Assembly: GCF_021735925.1 (NCBI RefSeq)
Contig: NZ_WMEA01000001.1
Coordinates: forward strand, 3,626,001-3,690,000
Reading direction: 5' to 3'
Length of the DNA: 64,000 nt
From: Loktanella sp. M215
GTDB lineage: Bacteria; Pseudomonadota; Alphaproteobacteria; Rhodobacterales; Rhodobacteraceae
The translations under genes and the position numbers were made by a program. Each line of letters begins with the position of its first letter. Within the stretch, counting starts at the first letter, position 1. Below are positions 44,898 to 55,727 of the stretch, one piece after another. The notes under the pieces are model-generated. The model saw only the letters and a list, made by a program, of their open reading frames with translations. It searched no databases and was not told where the DNA came from.

Positions 44898-45163
44898 GAT
44901 TGTCGTCCTCAAAGGCGTCACTTATCCGCATATCACAAGGCCAACCGTGCCGCCCAGAGCGGTTCGAACACGATCCGGGGAACGATCGAGGCGAGGGGCA
45001 GGCCCGTCGTCGCGGCACCGTGCAGGGTCCAACACCTGCTGCACACCACATGGATGATCCTTCCAGACAGCTATCCCGCGCAGAAGTGACCGATGTTCCC
45101 TTGAAACGACCGGGGGACCGGGCCATCTTGTCGCATAACTTGAATGTGTTTTAGGAGTTTGCC

Positions 45164-45781
45164 ATGATCGACCGCCGCCGCTTTATGATGTCCACAGTGC
45201 TGGGCGCCAGCGGCTTGGCCTTGCCGACGCTGTTGTCCGCGCAGGAGGTCGTGACAGACCCGGTCGCGCCAGAGGCGCCGGTGGCGCGCGACATGTCGCC
45301 CAAGCTGGTCCGCCTGGACAACCCGATGCCCGCGGGCCAGATCCACGTTGTCCCCGACGTGTATTCCCTGTACTGGACCCTGCCGAACGGCGAAGCGCTG
45401 CGGTATTACGTCGGTGTCGGTCGCGATGCCCTGTACATCGCCGGCGAATTCACGGTCGGTGCCAAGAAGGAATGGCCCAGCTGGACGCCCACCAAGGACA
45501 TGATCGAGCGGGAGCCCGACCATTACGCAAAGTACAAGGACGGCATGCCGGGCGGTCCCGACAATCCCTTGGGCGCACGCGCACTTTACCTGTTCCAGCC
45601 GCAGATCGGTGACACCTTCCTGCGCATTCATGGTACGAACAAGCCCGACACGATCCGCACTGACGTGTCCAACGGGTGCGCGCGCCTCGTGAACGATCAG
45701 GTGATCGATCTTTACGACCGCGTGCCAGTGGGATCCGCAGTGTTCCTTTACGAAAAGGGTCTGCTGCCCAAGGCAGCCTGA
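45164..45781 (+). CDS. L,D-transpeptidase (YkuD/ErfK family), 205 aa
   Basis: A Tat-like signal (MIDRRRFMMSTVLGASGLAL) leads to a YkuD catalytic domain with LRIHGTNKP and the nucleophile Cys in SNGCARLVNDQVIDLY. It would cross-link peptidoglycan or attach proteins to it in the periplasm. AGGAG lies before the ATG. Convergent with aspS across a shared bidirectional terminator. Confidence 0.93.
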   Translation: MIDRRRFMMSTVLGASGLALPTLLSAQEVVTDPVAPEAPVARDMSPKLVRLDNPMPAGQIHVVPDVYSLYWTLPNGEALRYYVGVGRDALYIAGEFTVGAKKEWPSWTPTKDMIEREPDHYAKYKDGMPGGPDNPLGARALYLFQPQIGDTFLRIHGTNKPDTIRTDVSNGCARLVNDQVIDLYDRVPVGSAVFLYEKGLLPKAA

Positions 45782-45795
45782 CCGACAGGCCACGA

Positions 45796-45830
45796 AAAAG
45801 GGGCGCTGCATCGTATGCAGCGCCCCTTTT
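45796..45830. terminator. Bidirectional Rho-independent terminator between L,D-transpeptidase and aspS
   Basis: AAAAGGGGCGCTGCAT pairs perfectly with ATGCAGCGCCCCTTTT around a CGT loop; A run before and T run after serve both strands. Confidence 0.92.
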
Positions 45831-45845
45831 CTTGTCCGGCGTGTC

Positions 45846-47624
45846 TCAGGCTTCCGGCGGCAGGACCCGCAGGCGCAATTCGCGCAACTGCTCGTTCATC
45901 GGCTCGCTCGGCGCGCCCATCATCAAGTCTTCGGCACGTTGGTTCATCGGGAACATGATGACCTCACGGATGTTCGCTTCGTCAGCCAGCAGCATGACGA
46001 TCCGGTCGATGCCTGCCGCACATCCGCCGTGGGGCGGCGCGCCGTACTGAAAGGCATTGACCATGCCGCCGAACCGCTTCTCGACCTCATCCTTGCCGTA
46101 GCCGGCGATCTCGAAGGCCTTGAACATGATCTCTGGCTTGTGGTTCCGGATCGCTCCCGACACGAGCTCATAGCCGTTACAGGCCAGATCATACTGAAAA
46201 CCCAGCACGTCCAGCGGATCGCCCTGCAATGCCTCCATCCCGCCCTGCGGCATCGAAAACGGGTTGTGTTCAAAGTCGATCTTGCCGGTGTCCTCGTCCG
46301 CGGCATAGATCGGGAAATCCACGATCCAGGCGAATGCGAAGCGGTCCTTGTCGGAGAGGCCCAGCTCCTCGCCGATCACGGTCCGGGCACGTCCCGCCAC
46401 ACCTTCGAAGGCCTCTGGCCTGCCACCGAGGAAGAACGCCGCATCGCCGACGTTCAGACCCAGCTGCTGGCGGATCGCCTCGGTGCGCTCGGGACCGATG
46501 TTCTTGGCCAGCGGACCGGCGGCTTCCATCCCCTCGCCCTGATCGCGCCAGAAGATATAGCCCATCCCCGGCAGCCCCTGCTGCTGCGCAAAGGCGTTCA
46601 TCCGGTCGCAAAACTTGCGGCTGCCGCCTGTCGGCGCCGGAATGGCGCGGATCTGCGTGCCGTCCTGCTCCAGCAGCTTGGCAAAGATCGCAAAGCCGGA
46701 GCCTGTGAAATGCTCGCTGACGACCTGCATCTTGATCGGGTTGCGCAGGTCGGGCTTGTCGGTGCCGTACCACAGGGCGGCGTCGCGATAGCTGATCTGC
46801 TCCCACGTCTGGTCGACCTTGCGACCGCCACCGAACTCCTCGAAAATCCCGCCGATCACGGGCTGGATCGTGTCGAACACGTCCTGCTGCTCGACAAAGC
46901 TCATCTCCAGATCAAGCTGGTAGAAGTCTGTCGGCGACCGGTCGGCGCGCGGGTCCTCGTCGCGGAAACAGGGCGCGATCTGGAAATACTTGTCGTAGCC
47001 CGACACCATGATCAGCTGCTTGAACTGCTGCGGCGCCTGCGGCAGCGCATAAAACTTGCCCGGATGCAGGCGGCTGGGCACCAGAAAATCGCGCGCGCCT
47101 TCGGGCGACGACGCGGTGATGATCGGCGTCTGGAATTCGCGGAATCCCTTATCCCACATGCGCTGACGCATCGACCGCACCACGTTCGACCGCAGGGTCA
47201 TATTCTTCTGCATCGCCTCGCGGCGCAGGTCGAGGTAGCGATACTTCAGCCGCGTCTCCTCGGGGTATTCCTGATCGCCGAAGACCTGCAACGGCAGCTC
47301 CTTCGCGGCTCCCAGCACTTCGATCTCGCGCACGAACACCTCGATCTCGCCCGTCGGCAGCTTGGGGTTCACCAGCGCCGCGTCACGTGCCTTCACCTCG
47401 CCGTCGATCCGGATGCACCACTCGCTGCGCACTTTTTCCACGTCTGCAAACGCGGCCGAATCCGGGTCGCACAGCAGTTGCGTGATGCCGTAGGTGTCGC
47501 GCAGGTCGATGAACAGGATGCCACCGTGGTCGCGGACCCGGTGGACCCAGCCGGACAGACGCACGGTCTTTCCGACATCGGCGGCGGTCAGATCGGCGCA
47601 GGTCTGTGTGCGGTAGGCATGCAT
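45846..47624 (-). CDS. aspS: Aspartyl-tRNA synthetase, 592 aa
   Basis: Class II synthetase of the bacterial type: N-terminal OB fold with [20 protein letters not shown], motif 2 region [10 protein letters not shown], a GAD insertion domain, and motif 3 [11 protein letters not shown]. The enzyme is probably non-discriminating or discriminating depending on Asn-tRNA supply, which cannot be decided here. Length standard. Confidence 0.97.
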   Translation of the reverse strand: MHAYRTQTCADLTAADVGKTVRLSGWVHRVRDHGGILFIDLRDTYGITQLLCDPDSAAFADVEKVRSEWCIRIDGEVKARDAALVNPKLPTGEIEVFVREIEVLGAAKELPLQVFGDQEYPEETRLKYRYLDLRREAMQKNMTLRSNVVRSMRQRMWDKGFREFQTPIITASSPEGARDFLVPSRLHPGKFYALPQAPQQFKQLIMVSGYDKYFQIAPCFRDEDPRADRSPTDFYQLDLEMSFVEQQDVFDTIQPVIGGIFEEFGGGRKVDQTWEQISYRDAALWYGTDKPDLRNPIKMQVVSEHFTGSGFAIFAKLLEQDGTQIRAIPAPTGGSRKFCDRMNAFAQQQGLPGMGYIFWRDQGEGMEAAGPLAKNIGPERTEAIRQQLGLNVGDAAFFLGGRPEAFEGVAGRARTVIGEELGLSDKDRFAFAWIVDFPIYAADEDTGKIDFEHNPFSMPQGGMEALQGDPLDVLGFQYDLACNGYELVSGAIRNHKPEIMFKAFEIAGYGKDEVEKRFGGMVNAFQYGAPPHGGCAAGIDRIVMLLADEANIREVIMFPMNQRAEDLMMGAPSEPMNEQLRELRLRVLPPEA

Positions 47625-47690
47625 GAACGTGGTCCTCGGGTCAGAGTGGGTCGCGCCGTTTCACCTCTTTGCCCCCCATAAGTCAAGCGC

Positions 47691-47760
47691 GCGGCCCCCT
47701 CCTCGCTTTTTTCCAAATACTCCCGCCGGAGGCTGCGCCTTTGGCACAAAGGCGCACTCG
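47691..47760. repeat. Dispersed intergenic repeat, copy 6 (AAATACTCC type)
   Basis: CTCGCTTTTTTCCAAATACT followed by CCCGCCGGAGGC and GCGCCTTTGGCACAAAGGCGC, a 9-bp hairpin (GCGCCTTTG-GCA-CAAAGGCGC). It sits between divergent aspS and carB, directly upstream of the predicted carB promoter. Confidence 0.75.
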
Positions 47761-47764
47761 CCCC

Positions 47765-47792
47765 TTGCACCCGGTTCCGACACTTCTATAAG
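47765..47792 (+). promoter_or_regulatory. Predicted carB promoter
   Basis: TTGCAC (47765-47770), 16-bp spacer, TATAAG (47787-47792), 31 nt before the carB ATG; the best sigma70-like pair in this gap. Confidence 0.55.
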
Positions 47793-47823
47793 GCGGAGAA
47801 TTTGCAAAAACCTGGGGGCCGCC

Positions 47824-50800
47824 ATGCCAAAACGTGATGATATCAAGTCGATCATGATCATCGGTGCGGGGCCCATCGTGATCGGGCAAGCCTGCGAGTT
47901 CGATTACTCCGGCGCCCAGGCCTGCAAGGCCCTGCGCGAGGAAGGCTACCGCGTCATCCTCGTCAACTCCAACCCCGCGACGATCATGACCGATCCGGGG
48001 CTGGCCGACGCCACCTACATCGAACCGATCACGCCAGAGATCGTGGCGAAGATCATCGAAAAGGAACGACCCGACGCGCTGCTGCCCACGATGGGCGGCC
48101 AGACGGGCCTGAACACCTCTCTCGCGCTGGCCGACATGGGTGTCCTTGAAAAGTTCGGGGTCGAAATGATCGGCGCCAAGCGCGAGGCCATCGAGATGGC
48201 CGAGGATCGCGGGCTGTTCCGCGAGGCGATGGACCGGCTGGGGATCGAAAACCCCAAGGCCACGATCATCACTGCGCCCAAGAAAGAGAACGGCAAGTTC
48301 GATATCAAGGCTGGCCTGCAACTGGCCATCGACGCCATCGAATACGTGGGCCTGCCCGCGATCATCCGCCCGGCCTTTACCCTTGGCGGGACAGGTGGCG
48401 GCGTGGCCTACAACCGCGAGCAATACGAATACTATTGCCGCTCGGGCATGGAAGCGTCCCCAATGGCGCAGATCCTCGTCGACGAATCCCTGCTCGGCTG
48501 GAAAGAGTTCGAGATGGAGGTCGTCCGGGACAAGGCCGACAACGCGATCATCGTCTGCGCGATCGAGAACGTCGATCCGATGGGCGTGCACACCGGCGAT
48601 TCGATCACCGTGGCCCCGGCCCTGACGCTGACCGACAAGGAATACCAGGTCATGCGCAACCAGTCGATCGCGGTCCTGCGCGAAATCGGCGTGGAAACCG
48701 GCGGATCCAACGTGCAATGGGCGATCAATCCCGCCGACGGCCGCATGGTCGTGATCGAGATGAACCCCCGCGTGTCCCGCTCCTCGGCCCTGGCCTCCAA
48801 GGCGACCGGTTTCCCCATCGCCAAGATCGCGGCGAAACTGGCGGTCGGCTACACGCTGGATGAGTTGGACAACGACATCACCGGCGTGACACCCGCGTCC
48901 TTCGAGCCGACGATCGACTACGTCGTCACCAAGATCCCCCGCTTCGCCTTCGAGAAATTCGCAGGGTCCGAGCCACACCTAACCACCGCGATGAAGTCGG
49001 TCGGAGAGGCGATGGCCATTGGCCGCACGATCCACGAATCCATGCAAAAGGCGCTGGCGTCGCTGGAAACCGGCCTGACCGGCTTTGACGAGATCACCAT
49101 CCCCGGTGCCCCCGATGCCGCCGCGATCACCAAGGCGCTGGCGAAACAGACCCCAGACCGCATCCGCGTCATCGCACAGGCCATGCGCCACGGTCTGCCC
49201 GATGACGACATCCACGCCGTCACGATGTACGACCCCTGGTTCCTTGCCCGCATCCGCGAGATCGTGGACGCCGAGGCCGTGGTGCGGGCAGAAGGCCTGC
49301 CCACGACCGAACACGGCCTGCGCAAGCTCAAGATGATGGGCTTCACCGATGCCCGCCTCGCCACCCTCACGGGCCAGACCGAAGCACACATCCGCAAGAC
49401 CCGGATCAACGCCGGCGTCATCGCTGTGTTCAAGCGGATCGACACCTGCGGTGCCGAGTTCGAAGCGCAGACGCCCTACATGTATTCCACCTACGAATCC
49501 CCCGTCATGGGAGAGGTCGAGTGCGAAGCGCGGCCCAGTAACCGCAACAAGGTCGTGATCCTTGGCGGCGGTCCGAACCGGATCGGGCAAGGCATCGAGT
49601 TCGATTACTGCTGCTGCCACGCCTGCTATGCGCTGTCGGACGCAGGCTATGAAACCATCATGATCAACTGCAATCCGGAAACCGTGTCGACCGACTACGA
49701 CACCTCGGATCGCCTCTACTTCGAACCGCTGACCTTCGAACACGTCATGGAAATCCTGCGCGTCGAACAGGACAACGGCACCCTGCACGGCGTCATCGTC
49801 CAGTTCGGCGGCCAGACCCCGCTGAAGCTGGCGAATGCCCTGCAAGAGGCCGGTATCCCGATCCTTGGCACCACCCCCGACGCCATCGACCTGGCCGAGG
49901 ACCGCGAGCGGTTTCAGGACCTCGTCAACCGTCTGGGGCTCAAGCAGCCGGTCAACGGCATCGCCTCGACCGATCAGCAGGCCTTCGATATCGCAGCCAG
50001 CATCGGCTTCCCGCTGGTGATCCGCCCGTCCTACGTCCTTGGCGGCCGCGCGATGGAAATCGTGCGCGATCAGGCGCAGCTGGAACGCTACATCTCTGAC
50101 GCCGTGGTCGTGTCTGGCAAAAGCCCGGTCCTGCTGGACAGCTACCTGTCTGGCGCTGTCGAGGTCGACGTCGACTGCCTCTGCGACGGCGAAAATACCC
50201 ATGTCGCGGGCATCATGCAGCATATCGAGGAAGCGGGCGTCCATTCGGGCGACTCCGCCTGTTCGCTGCCGCCCTATTCCCTGTCCGACGCGATGATTGC
50301 GGAAATCCGGTCGCAGACGGAAAAGCTGGCCCTCGCGCTGCATGTCGTCGGCCTGATGAACGTCCAGTTCGCGGTCAAGGACGAGGAGGTCTACCTGATC
50401 GAGGTGAACCCTCGCGCCTCCCGCACCGTGCCCTTCGTCGCCAAGGCCACGGACTCCGCCATCGCCTCGATCGCCGCGCGCCTCATGGCGGGTGAGCCGC
50501 TGTCGAACTTCCCGCTGCGCGCGCCCTACCCCGAGACAGAGAACCCGATGGACGTGCTGCCGCTGGGCGATGCCTTCACCTTGGCCGACCCGAAAACGCC
50601 TTGGTTCAGCGTGAAAGAGGCCGTGCTACCCTTCGCCCGCTTTCCCGGCGTGGATACGATCCTTGGCCCGGAAATGCGGTCAACCGGTGAAGTCATGGGC
50701 TGGGACCGCAACTTTGCCCGCGCCTTCCTCAAGGCGCAGATGGGTGCAGGCACGATCCTGCCGGAAGAAGGCTGCGTCTTCGTGTCGATCCGCGACGACG

Positions 50801-51156
50801 ACAAGACCGATCTGATGGCCACCGCCGCGCGCGGGCTGATCGACCTTGGCCTGACCATCACCGCGACACGCGGTACGGCGGCCTGGCTGACCAGCCACGA
50901 CATCCCGCACACGACCGTCAATAAGGTCTACGAGGGCGGACTGACCATCGTGGACCGCCTGAAGGATGGCCATATCGCACTGGTCCTGAACACCACCGAA
51001 GGCGCGCAGGCCGTGGACGACAGCCGAGAGATCCGCGCCGTCGCCCTGAACGACAAGATCCCCTATTTCACCACCGCCGCCGCCGCACAGGCTGCCGTGA
51101 TGGCGATGCAGGAACGGGCGAACGGCGCCATCGACGTGCGGTCGCTGCAGGGCTGA
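47824..51156 (+). CDS. carB: Carbamoyl-phosphate synthase large subunit, 1110 aa
   Basis: Two homologous ATP-grasp halves: the N half with [19 protein letters not shown] and [15 protein letters not shown], the C half with [19 protein letters not shown] and [14 protein letters not shown], then an MGS-like allosteric domain from about residue 950. It makes carbamoyl phosphate for arginine and pyrimidines with CarA, whose gene is not in the window. The length is at the upper end of the family. A predicted promoter and a GC hairpin terminator flank it. Confidence 0.97.
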   Translation: MPKRDDIKSIMIIGAGPIVIGQACEFDYSGAQACKALREEGYRVILVNSNPATIMTDPGLADATYIEPITPEIVAKIIEKERPDALLPTMGGQTGLNTSLALADMGVLEKFGVEMIGAKREAIEMAEDRGLFREAMDRLGIENPKATIITAPKKENGKFDIKAGLQLAIDAIEYVGLPAIIRPAFTLGGTGGGVAYNREQYEYYCRSGMEASPMAQILVDESLLGWKEFEMEVVRDKADNAIIVCAIENVDPMGVHTGDSITVAPALTLTDKEYQVMRNQSIAVLREIGVETGGSNVQWAINPADGRMVVIEMNPRVSRSSALASKATGFPIAKIAAKLAVGYTLDELDNDITGVTPASFEPTIDYVVTKIPRFAFEKFAGSEPHLTTAMKSVGEAMAIGRTIHESMQKALASLETGLTGFDEITIPGAPDAAAITKALAKQTPDRIRVIAQAMRHGLPDDDIHAVTMYDPWFLARIREIVDAEAVVRAEGLPTTEHGLRKLKMMGFTDARLATLTGQTEAHIRKTRINAGVIAVFKRIDTCGAEFEAQTPYMYSTYESPVMGEVECEARPSNRNKVVILGGGPNRIGQGIEFDYCCCHACYALSDAGYETIMINCNPETVSTDYDTSDRLYFEPLTFEHVMEILRVEQDNGTLHGVIVQFGGQTPLKLANALQEAGIPILGTTPDAIDLAEDRERFQDLVNRLGLKQPVNGIASTDQQAFDIAASIGFPLVIRPSYVLGGRAMEIVRDQAQLERYISDAVVVSGKSPVLLDSYLSGAVEVDVDCLCDGENTHVAGIMQHIEEAGVHSGDSACSLPPYSLSDAMIAEIRSQTEKLALALHVVGLMNVQFAVKDEEVYLIEVNPRASRTVPFVAKATDSAIASIAARLMAGEPLSNFPLRAPYPETENPMDVLPLGDAFTLADPKTPWFSVKEAVLPFARFPGVDTILGPEMRSTGEVMGWDRNFARAFLKAQMGAGTILPEEGCVFVSIRDDDKTDLMATAARGLIDLGLTITATRGTAAWLTSHDIPHTTVNKVYEGGLTIVDRLKDGHIALVLNTTEGAQAVDDSREIRAVALNDKIPYFTTAAAAQAAVMAMQERANGAIDVRSLQG

Positions 51157-51162
51157 GGGTCA

Positions 51163-51192
51163 GCGGGGCCGGCTGACGGCCCCGCGCATTTT
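51163..51192 (+). terminator. Rho-independent terminator of carB
   Basis: GCGGGGCCG pairs perfectly with CGGCCCCGC around GCTGA, followed by GCATTTT, starting 7 nt after the stop codon. Confidence 0.8.
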
Positions 51193-51238
51193 CGACCGAA
51201 TCGTGCTATGGTGACGCCGACATTGTTGGAGGTTTCCC

Positions 51239-51514
51239 ATGAAATACCTGCTGCCCTGCCTGATGCTGGCCGCCTGCGCCGCCCCGCCACCGCCCGCCAG
51301 CCTGACCCTTTCCCCCACCGGCTATCGCGCCGACGGTGATCAGTGCCGGCTTGCGTTCGAGACACCGGCGACGGCGAATTACCTCGACGATGCTGCGGAC
51401 CTTGTCGCCTGTCCGGCGGACATGGAAAACCTCGGCGTCTTTGCCATCGACACCGACGGGGTCGAGGTCGCGCGGATTGCGGGCTACGTTCTGTACTCCG
51501 TGCCACGCCGCTAA
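51239..51514 (+). CDS. Small lipoprotein, 91 aa, function unknown
   Basis: A lipobox (CLMLAAC, Cys13) and a Pro-rich start of the mature chain (APPPPAS). Two further Cys residues (QCRLAF, VACPAD) may form a disulfide in the periplasm. TGGAGG lies before the ATG. No family recognised. Nearly abuts the convergent GYF/DUF805 gene. Confidence 0.72.
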   Translation: MKYLLPCLMLAACAAPPPPASLTLSPTGYRADGDQCRLAFETPATANYLDDAADLVACPADMENLGVFAIDTDGVEVARIAGYVLYSVPRR

Positions 51515-51516
51515 GG

Positions 51517-52104
51517 TCAGCCAAAGCGGTTGGGCTGCGGGTCAGGTGCGCGGCAATACCAGACCAGCAGGACGATCCAGCCGATCAGGGGGATGAAGCT
51601 CAGCAGGATCCACCATCCCGACTTGTCGATGTCATGCAGGCGCCGCGCGCTCAGCGCGAAGGACGGGATGATCGTCACCAGTACCCACAGCCCGTCAAGG
51701 AGACTGGCGCCGTTGGACCCGAAAAGTGCTGCATCCACGATCCCCAACGCCAGTCCGATCAGAAAGTTGTCGAGTTGCCAGAACCAGAACGCGCCACGAT
51801 TGCTGCGCCCGCCGAACTGCGCGTAGCGGTGAAAGAACTGGCGGAACGCATCGCCAAGCCCTGATTTCCGTCGGTAATCCTCGGCGGAATCATCAGCGGG
51901 CGCATAGGCGGGCGACGTCGGCACATCGGGCCGGGGGGGCGTCACGCCGTCGATATGCCGGTGGGCCGGTTCCCAGTGTTCCAGCGTGTCGGTCCAGACC
52001 AGCGTATGGGACCCGACAACGCCACGCTGCACGAGGTCCGCGAAGGCCGCCTTGTCGATCGGTCCCGTCTCGACGCCTGCGTTCACGTAATACCACTGTG
52101 CCAT
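51517..52104 (-). CDS. GYF_2/DUF805 membrane protein, 195 aa
   Basis: N-terminal GYF_2 domain (residues 1-55) with WYYVNAGVETGPIDKAAFAD and LVWTDTLEHWEPA, then a linker, then a DUF805 membrane domain with RSNRGAFWFWQLDNFLIGLA, ARRLHDIDKSGWWILLSFIP and a final W-Y-C-R-A-P tail. These combinations occur widely in bacteria with unknown role. AGAAGGAAG before the ATG at 52104 fixes the start within a frame that opens much further upstream. Confidence 0.9.
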   Translation of the reverse strand: MAQWYYVNAGVETGPIDKAAFADLVQRGVVGSHTLVWTDTLEHWEPAHRHIDGVTPPRPDVPTSPAYAPADDSAEDYRRKSGLGDAFRQFFHRYAQFGGRSNRGAFWFWQLDNFLIGLALGIVDAALFGSNGASLLDGLWVLVTIIPSFALSARRLHDIDKSGWWILLSFIPLIGWIVLLVWYCRAPDPQPNRFG

Positions 52105-52245
52105 GCGATCTTCCTTCTGGTCCGTCAGCGGCAGGCTGCCGCACTTGCGCGGCCGCTGTAAAGTGACCTTGCTGCACCCGTCGCAGGGCTGATGGACTTC
52201 ACCGCCGATCACCGGCAATAATGCCACGATCCAAGGGGGCTTTTC

Positions 52246-53364
52246 ATGTATCGTGCAGCCATCACCGGCACCGGGGTCTTTACCCCCGAACAGGTCATCA
52301 CCAACGCCGAACTCGTCGCGGCGTTCAACGCCTATGCCGACCTTTACAATGCCGAGCACGCGGACGCGATCGCGGCCGGAGAAATCGCTGCAAAGCCCCA
52401 TTCCTCGGTCGATTTCATCGTCGCGGCGTCGGGGATCGAGCAGCGGCACGTGATCGACAAGACCGGCGTGCTTGATCCTACACGCATGTATCCGCACTTT
52501 CGCGCGCGCAGCGACGACGAGCCGAGCCTGATGGCAGAAACGGGTGTCGATGCGATCAACACCGCCTTGGCGCAGGCGGGGATCACCGGGGATCAGGTCG
52601 ATCTGGTGATCTGCGCCGCGTCAAACATCGAACGCGCCTACCCCGCAGTGGCCGTGGAAATCCAGCAATTGATCGGCGCGGGCGGCTTTGCCTTTGACAT
52701 GAATGTCGCCTGTTCATCGGCCACCTTCGGCATCCAGACCGCCGCCGACATGATCCGCACCGGATCGGTGCGGACGGCGGTGGTGGTGAACCCCGAGATC
52801 ACCAGCGCCCATCTGGAATGGCGCGACCGGGACTGTCATTTCATCTTTGGCGATGTCGCGACGGCGACGGTGCTACAGCGGGCCGACGACGCTGCCGGCG
52901 ATCATTTCGTCATCAGATCAACGCGGTGCGCCACGCAGTTCAGCAACAACATCCGCAACAATGCGGGCTTCATGCGTCGTACGCGCGACCAGATGGAAGA
53001 CCGCCGCGACATGCAGTTCATGCAGAACGGGCGCAAGGTGTTCAAAGAGGTCCTGCCGATGGTCAGCCAGCACATGGCCGACCATATGGAGGCCGAGGGG
53101 ATCGCCGCCGAGGATCTGAAGCGCCTTTGGCTGCATCAGGCCAACAAGGCGATGAACGACTATATCGGGAAAAAGGTGCTGGGCCGCGACCCTGAACAGG
53201 GCGAGCAGCCGAACATCCTGCAGGACTACGCCAATACATCCTCTGCCGGGTCGATCATCGCCTTTGCGCAACATTCGGACGATCTGCAGCCGGGCGATCT
53301 GGGGATCATCTGTTCGTTCGGCGCAGGGTATTCGGTGGGGTCTGTGGTGGTCGAGCGGGTCTGA
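52246..53364 (+). CDS. Beta-ketoacyl-ACP synthase III family protein, 372 aa
   Basis: A thiolase-fold KAS III with the triad Cys (DMNVACSSATFG), His (LWLHQANKAMND) and Asn (YANTSSAGS). The chain is about 50 residues longer than E. coli FabH because of an insertion near residues 30-60 and another near 220-250, as in the long FabH-like group of Rhodobacteraceae. It starts or elongates acyl chains by condensing acyl-CoA with malonyl-ACP, but the exact chain-length choice is unknown. Stand-alone gene. Confidence 0.9.
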   Translation: MYRAAITGTGVFTPEQVITNAELVAAFNAYADLYNAEHADAIAAGEIAAKPHSSVDFIVAASGIEQRHVIDKTGVLDPTRMYPHFRARSDDEPSLMAETGVDAINTALAQAGITGDQVDLVICAASNIERAYPAVAVEIQQLIGAGGFAFDMNVACSSATFGIQTAADMIRTGSVRTAVVVNPEITSAHLEWRDRDCHFIFGDVATATVLQRADDAAGDHFVIRSTRCATQFSNNIRNNAGFMRRTRDQMEDRRDMQFMQNGRKVFKEVLPMVSQHMADHMEAEGIAAEDLKRLWLHQANKAMNDYIGKKVLGRDPEQGEQPNILQDYANTSSAGSIIAFAQHSDDLQPGDLGIICSFGAGYSVGSVVVERV

Positions 53365-53382
53365 CCCCGCCCGACCGCGTCG

Positions 53383-54213
53383 TTACATGCCGTTGAACGT
53401 CTCGGGGTCGGGACCGGTGCGCTCGCCCTGATCCAGCTTGGTGATCGCATCCATTTCGGCCTGCGTGATCTCGAAATCGAAGATCGCCATGTTCGCCTTC
53501 AGGTGGTCGGTCTTGGTCGATCGGGCGATCACGGCGTTGCCGCGCTGCAGGTGCCAGCGCAGGATGACCTGCGGTGCGGTCTTGCCGGTGCGCTCTGCCA
53601 CCGCCTTGATCGGGTCCGCATCGAAGGACCGTGCATTGCCCAGCGGCGACCAGCTTTGCGTCACGACGTCATGGGCGGCGTTGACCTTCAGCATCTTGGC
53701 CTGCTGCAGCATCGGGTTCACTTCGATCTGGTTCAGCACGGGCGCCTCTCCCGTCTCGTCGATGATCCGCTTCAGGTGCGCATCGTGGAAATTGCACACG
53801 CCGATGGATGTGACTTCCCCGTCGTCACGCGCGGCGATCAGCGCCTTCCATGCGTCGACATAGGCGTCCTGCTTTGGAAAGGGCCAGTGGATCAGCATCA
53901 GGTCGAGCTTTTCCAGGCCGATCCGCTTCAAGCTCTCGCCCACGGCGCGGCGCACCGCATCGTAATCCATGCCGTCGTTCCAGACCTTCGACGTGATGAA
54001 GAGGTCGTCGCGCGATGTGTCCGACGACCGGATACCCTCGCCCAACTGCTCTTCATTCTTGTAGGCGGCGGCGCCGTCGATCAGCGGATAGCCCATGTTG
54101 ATGCTTTCGCGCACGACGCGGGCCGTCTCCTCTTGCGGCACCTGCCAGATCCCGAGGCCGAAGGCCGGGATGGAGTGACCGTCGGTGAAAGTCTTGGTGG
54201 GAATGTCGGACAT
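53383..54213 (-). CDS. Aldo/keto reductase, 276 aa
   Basis: AKR5-like TIM-barrel protein: FGLGIWQVP at the start, Asp-Tyr pair in LIDGAAAYKNE, Lys in ITSKVW, His in MLIHWPFPK, and a closing NADP-binding segment with IARSTKTDHLKAN. It probably reduces small carbonyl compounds with NADPH. The second ATG (54213) is chosen because AGGAGA is only 2 nt from the first one and 8 nt from it. ArsH lies upstream on the same strand. Confidence 0.93.
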   Translation of the reverse strand: MSDIPTKTFTDGHSIPAFGLGIWQVPQEETARVVRESINMGYPLIDGAAAYKNEEQLGEGIRSSDTSRDDLFITSKVWNDGMDYDAVRRAVGESLKRIGLEKLDLMLIHWPFPKQDAYVDAWKALIAARDDGEVTSIGVCNFHDAHLKRIIDETGEAPVLNQIEVNPMLQQAKMLKVNAAHDVVTQSWSPLGNARSFDADPIKAVAERTGKTAPQVILRWHLQRGNAVIARSTKTDHLKANMAIFDFEITQAEMDAITKLDQGERTGPDPETFNGM

Positions 54214-54276
54214 CTGCATGTCTCCTGTTCTTGTCATCTGCGGGACACAACAGGTCGGACCGGCACATGTTCCCCG

Positions 54277-54978
54277 TCAGGAGGTCACGCGTTTGTGGAC
54301 ATCCTCCAGCGTTTCCACCCGTTCCGAATAGCGGTCGGTCAGTTGCGGGCGGCCACGGGTCAGCCAGGTAAAACGGACCAGTTCCTCCATCACGTCGACG
54401 ATGCGGTTGTAGAGGGGACCGGGCAGCATGCGCCCGTCCGCGAACTGCTTGAAGGCCATCGGGACCGACGACTGGTTCGGGATCGTCACCATCCGCATCC
54501 AGCGTCCGAGGATCCGCATCTGGTTGACCGTGTTGAAGGATTGCGATCCGCCGCAGACCTGCATCAAGGCCAGCGTCTTACCTTGGGTGGGCCTGATGCC
54601 GCCAATGGGGGCCAACGGGATCCAGTCGATCTGCGCCTTCATCACCGCCGTCATGGCGCCGTGTCGTTCCGGACTGGACCAGACCATGCCTTCGCACCAC
54701 AGCGCCAGGTCGCGCAATTCGCGCACCTTGGGGTGGTCCGTGTTCGCCTCGTCCGGTAGCGGCAGGCCGGTGGGATCGAAGGTGCGCACCTCGCACCCGA
54801 GTGCACGCAACACACGGGCGCCCTCCTCTGCCGTCAGGCGGGAATAGCTGACGGGGCGCAGCGATCCGGTCAGGATCAGAATGCGCGGGGGATGGCGCGG
54901 ATCGCCCGGTGCCGCATAGTCATCGGGGTCGATAGGATGCAGTTGATCAGCGAGCAGGTTCGGCATGTCTTCGGTCAT
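54277..54978 (-). CDS. arsH: ArsH-like NADPH-dependent FMN reductase, 233 aa
   Basis: Flavodoxin-fold FMN reductase: [20 protein letters not shown] binds FMN phosphate, followed by [10 protein letters not shown] and [21 protein letters not shown], all ArsH hallmarks. ArsH oxidises trivalent organoarsenicals or acts as a quinone/azo reductase. No other ars gene (arsR, arsB, arsC) is near, so its role may not be arsenic. AAGGA precedes the ATG at 54978. It is upstream of the aldo/keto reductase by 63 bp, possibly one unit. Confidence 0.9.
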   Translation of the reverse strand: MTEDMPNLLADQLHPIDPDDYAAPGDPRHPPRILILTGSLRPVSYSRLTAEEGARVLRALGCEVRTFDPTGLPLPDEANTDHPKVRELRDLALWCEGMVWSSPERHGAMTAVMKAQIDWIPLAPIGGIRPTQGKTLALMQVCGGSQSFNTVNQMRILGRWMRMVTIPNQSSVPMAFKQFADGRMLPGPLYNRIVDVMEELVRFTWLTRGRPQLTDRYSERVETLEDVHKRVTS

Positions 54979-55084
54979 GGGGCGCGTCCTTGGCAAGAGT
55001 CCGTGACCGCATAGCCAAAGCCGCAGGAGATGTCAGCACGCCGGTTCTTGCAAACCCCGTATGGTCGCCGCTATCACCCCAGCC

Positions 55085-55681
55085 ATGGCAAAACTCTATT
55101 TCAATTATTCCACGATGAACGCGGGCAAATCGACCGTGCTGCTGCAGGCCAGCCACAACTATGTCGAACGCGGGATGCAGACCTATCTGATGACCGCCCG
55201 GCTGGACACGCGCGCGGGACAGGGCCGGATCGCCAGCCGCATCGGCATCGCCCAGCCCGCCGACACCTATGCCCCCGGCGACAACCTTTACACGATGATC
55301 GAACGGCGCCTGAAAACCCCCTGCGCCTGCATCTTCGTGGACGAGGCGCAGTTTCTGGACCCAGATCAGGTCTGGCAACTGGCCCGCGTCGTCGACGATC
55401 TGGACGTGCCGGTCATGTGCTTCGGCCTGCGGGTCGATTTTCAGGGGCAGCTCTTTCCCGGCTCTGCCACACTGCTGGCGCTGGCGGATGAAATGCGAGA
55501 GGTCCGCACGATCTGCCATTGCGGACGCAAGGCTACCATGGTCGTGCGCCGCGACGCGCAGGGGCGCGTGGTGCAGGCGGGCGATCAGGTGCAGGTCGGC
55601 GGAAACGACCGCTATGTCTCGCTGTGCCGCAGACACTGGCGCGCGGCGATGGAGGGGGCGGAACCGGACCGCCTGCTCTAG
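55085..55681 (+). CDS. tdk: Thymidine kinase, 198 aa
   Basis: Type II thymidine kinase: P-loop FNYSTMNAGKSTVLLQ (residues 6-21), the VDEAQFLDPDQV motif, CFGLRVDFQG and a Zn-binding set in TICHCGRKA and SLCRRHW. It phosphorylates thymidine in the salvage pathway. The ATG at 55085 gives the family N-terminus; the frame is open to 55061. Confidence 0.96.
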   Translation: MAKLYFNYSTMNAGKSTVLLQASHNYVERGMQTYLMTARLDTRAGQGRIASRIGIAQPADTYAPGDNLYTMIERRLKTPCACIFVDEAQFLDPDQVWQLARVVDDLDVPVMCFGLRVDFQGQLFPGSATLLALADEMREVRTICHCGRKATMVVRRDAQGRVVQAGDQVQVGGNDRYVSLCRRHWRAAMEGAEPDRLL

Positions 55682-55727
55682 CGTTTGAACCTGCGGGCAG
55701 AGTGTGTTCGCCCGTCAGGAACAGCCC

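Noticed and set aside
45939..47681. 580-codon plus-strand ORF
   Set aside because: Antisense shadow of aspS; product is His/Leu/Arg-rich without domains.
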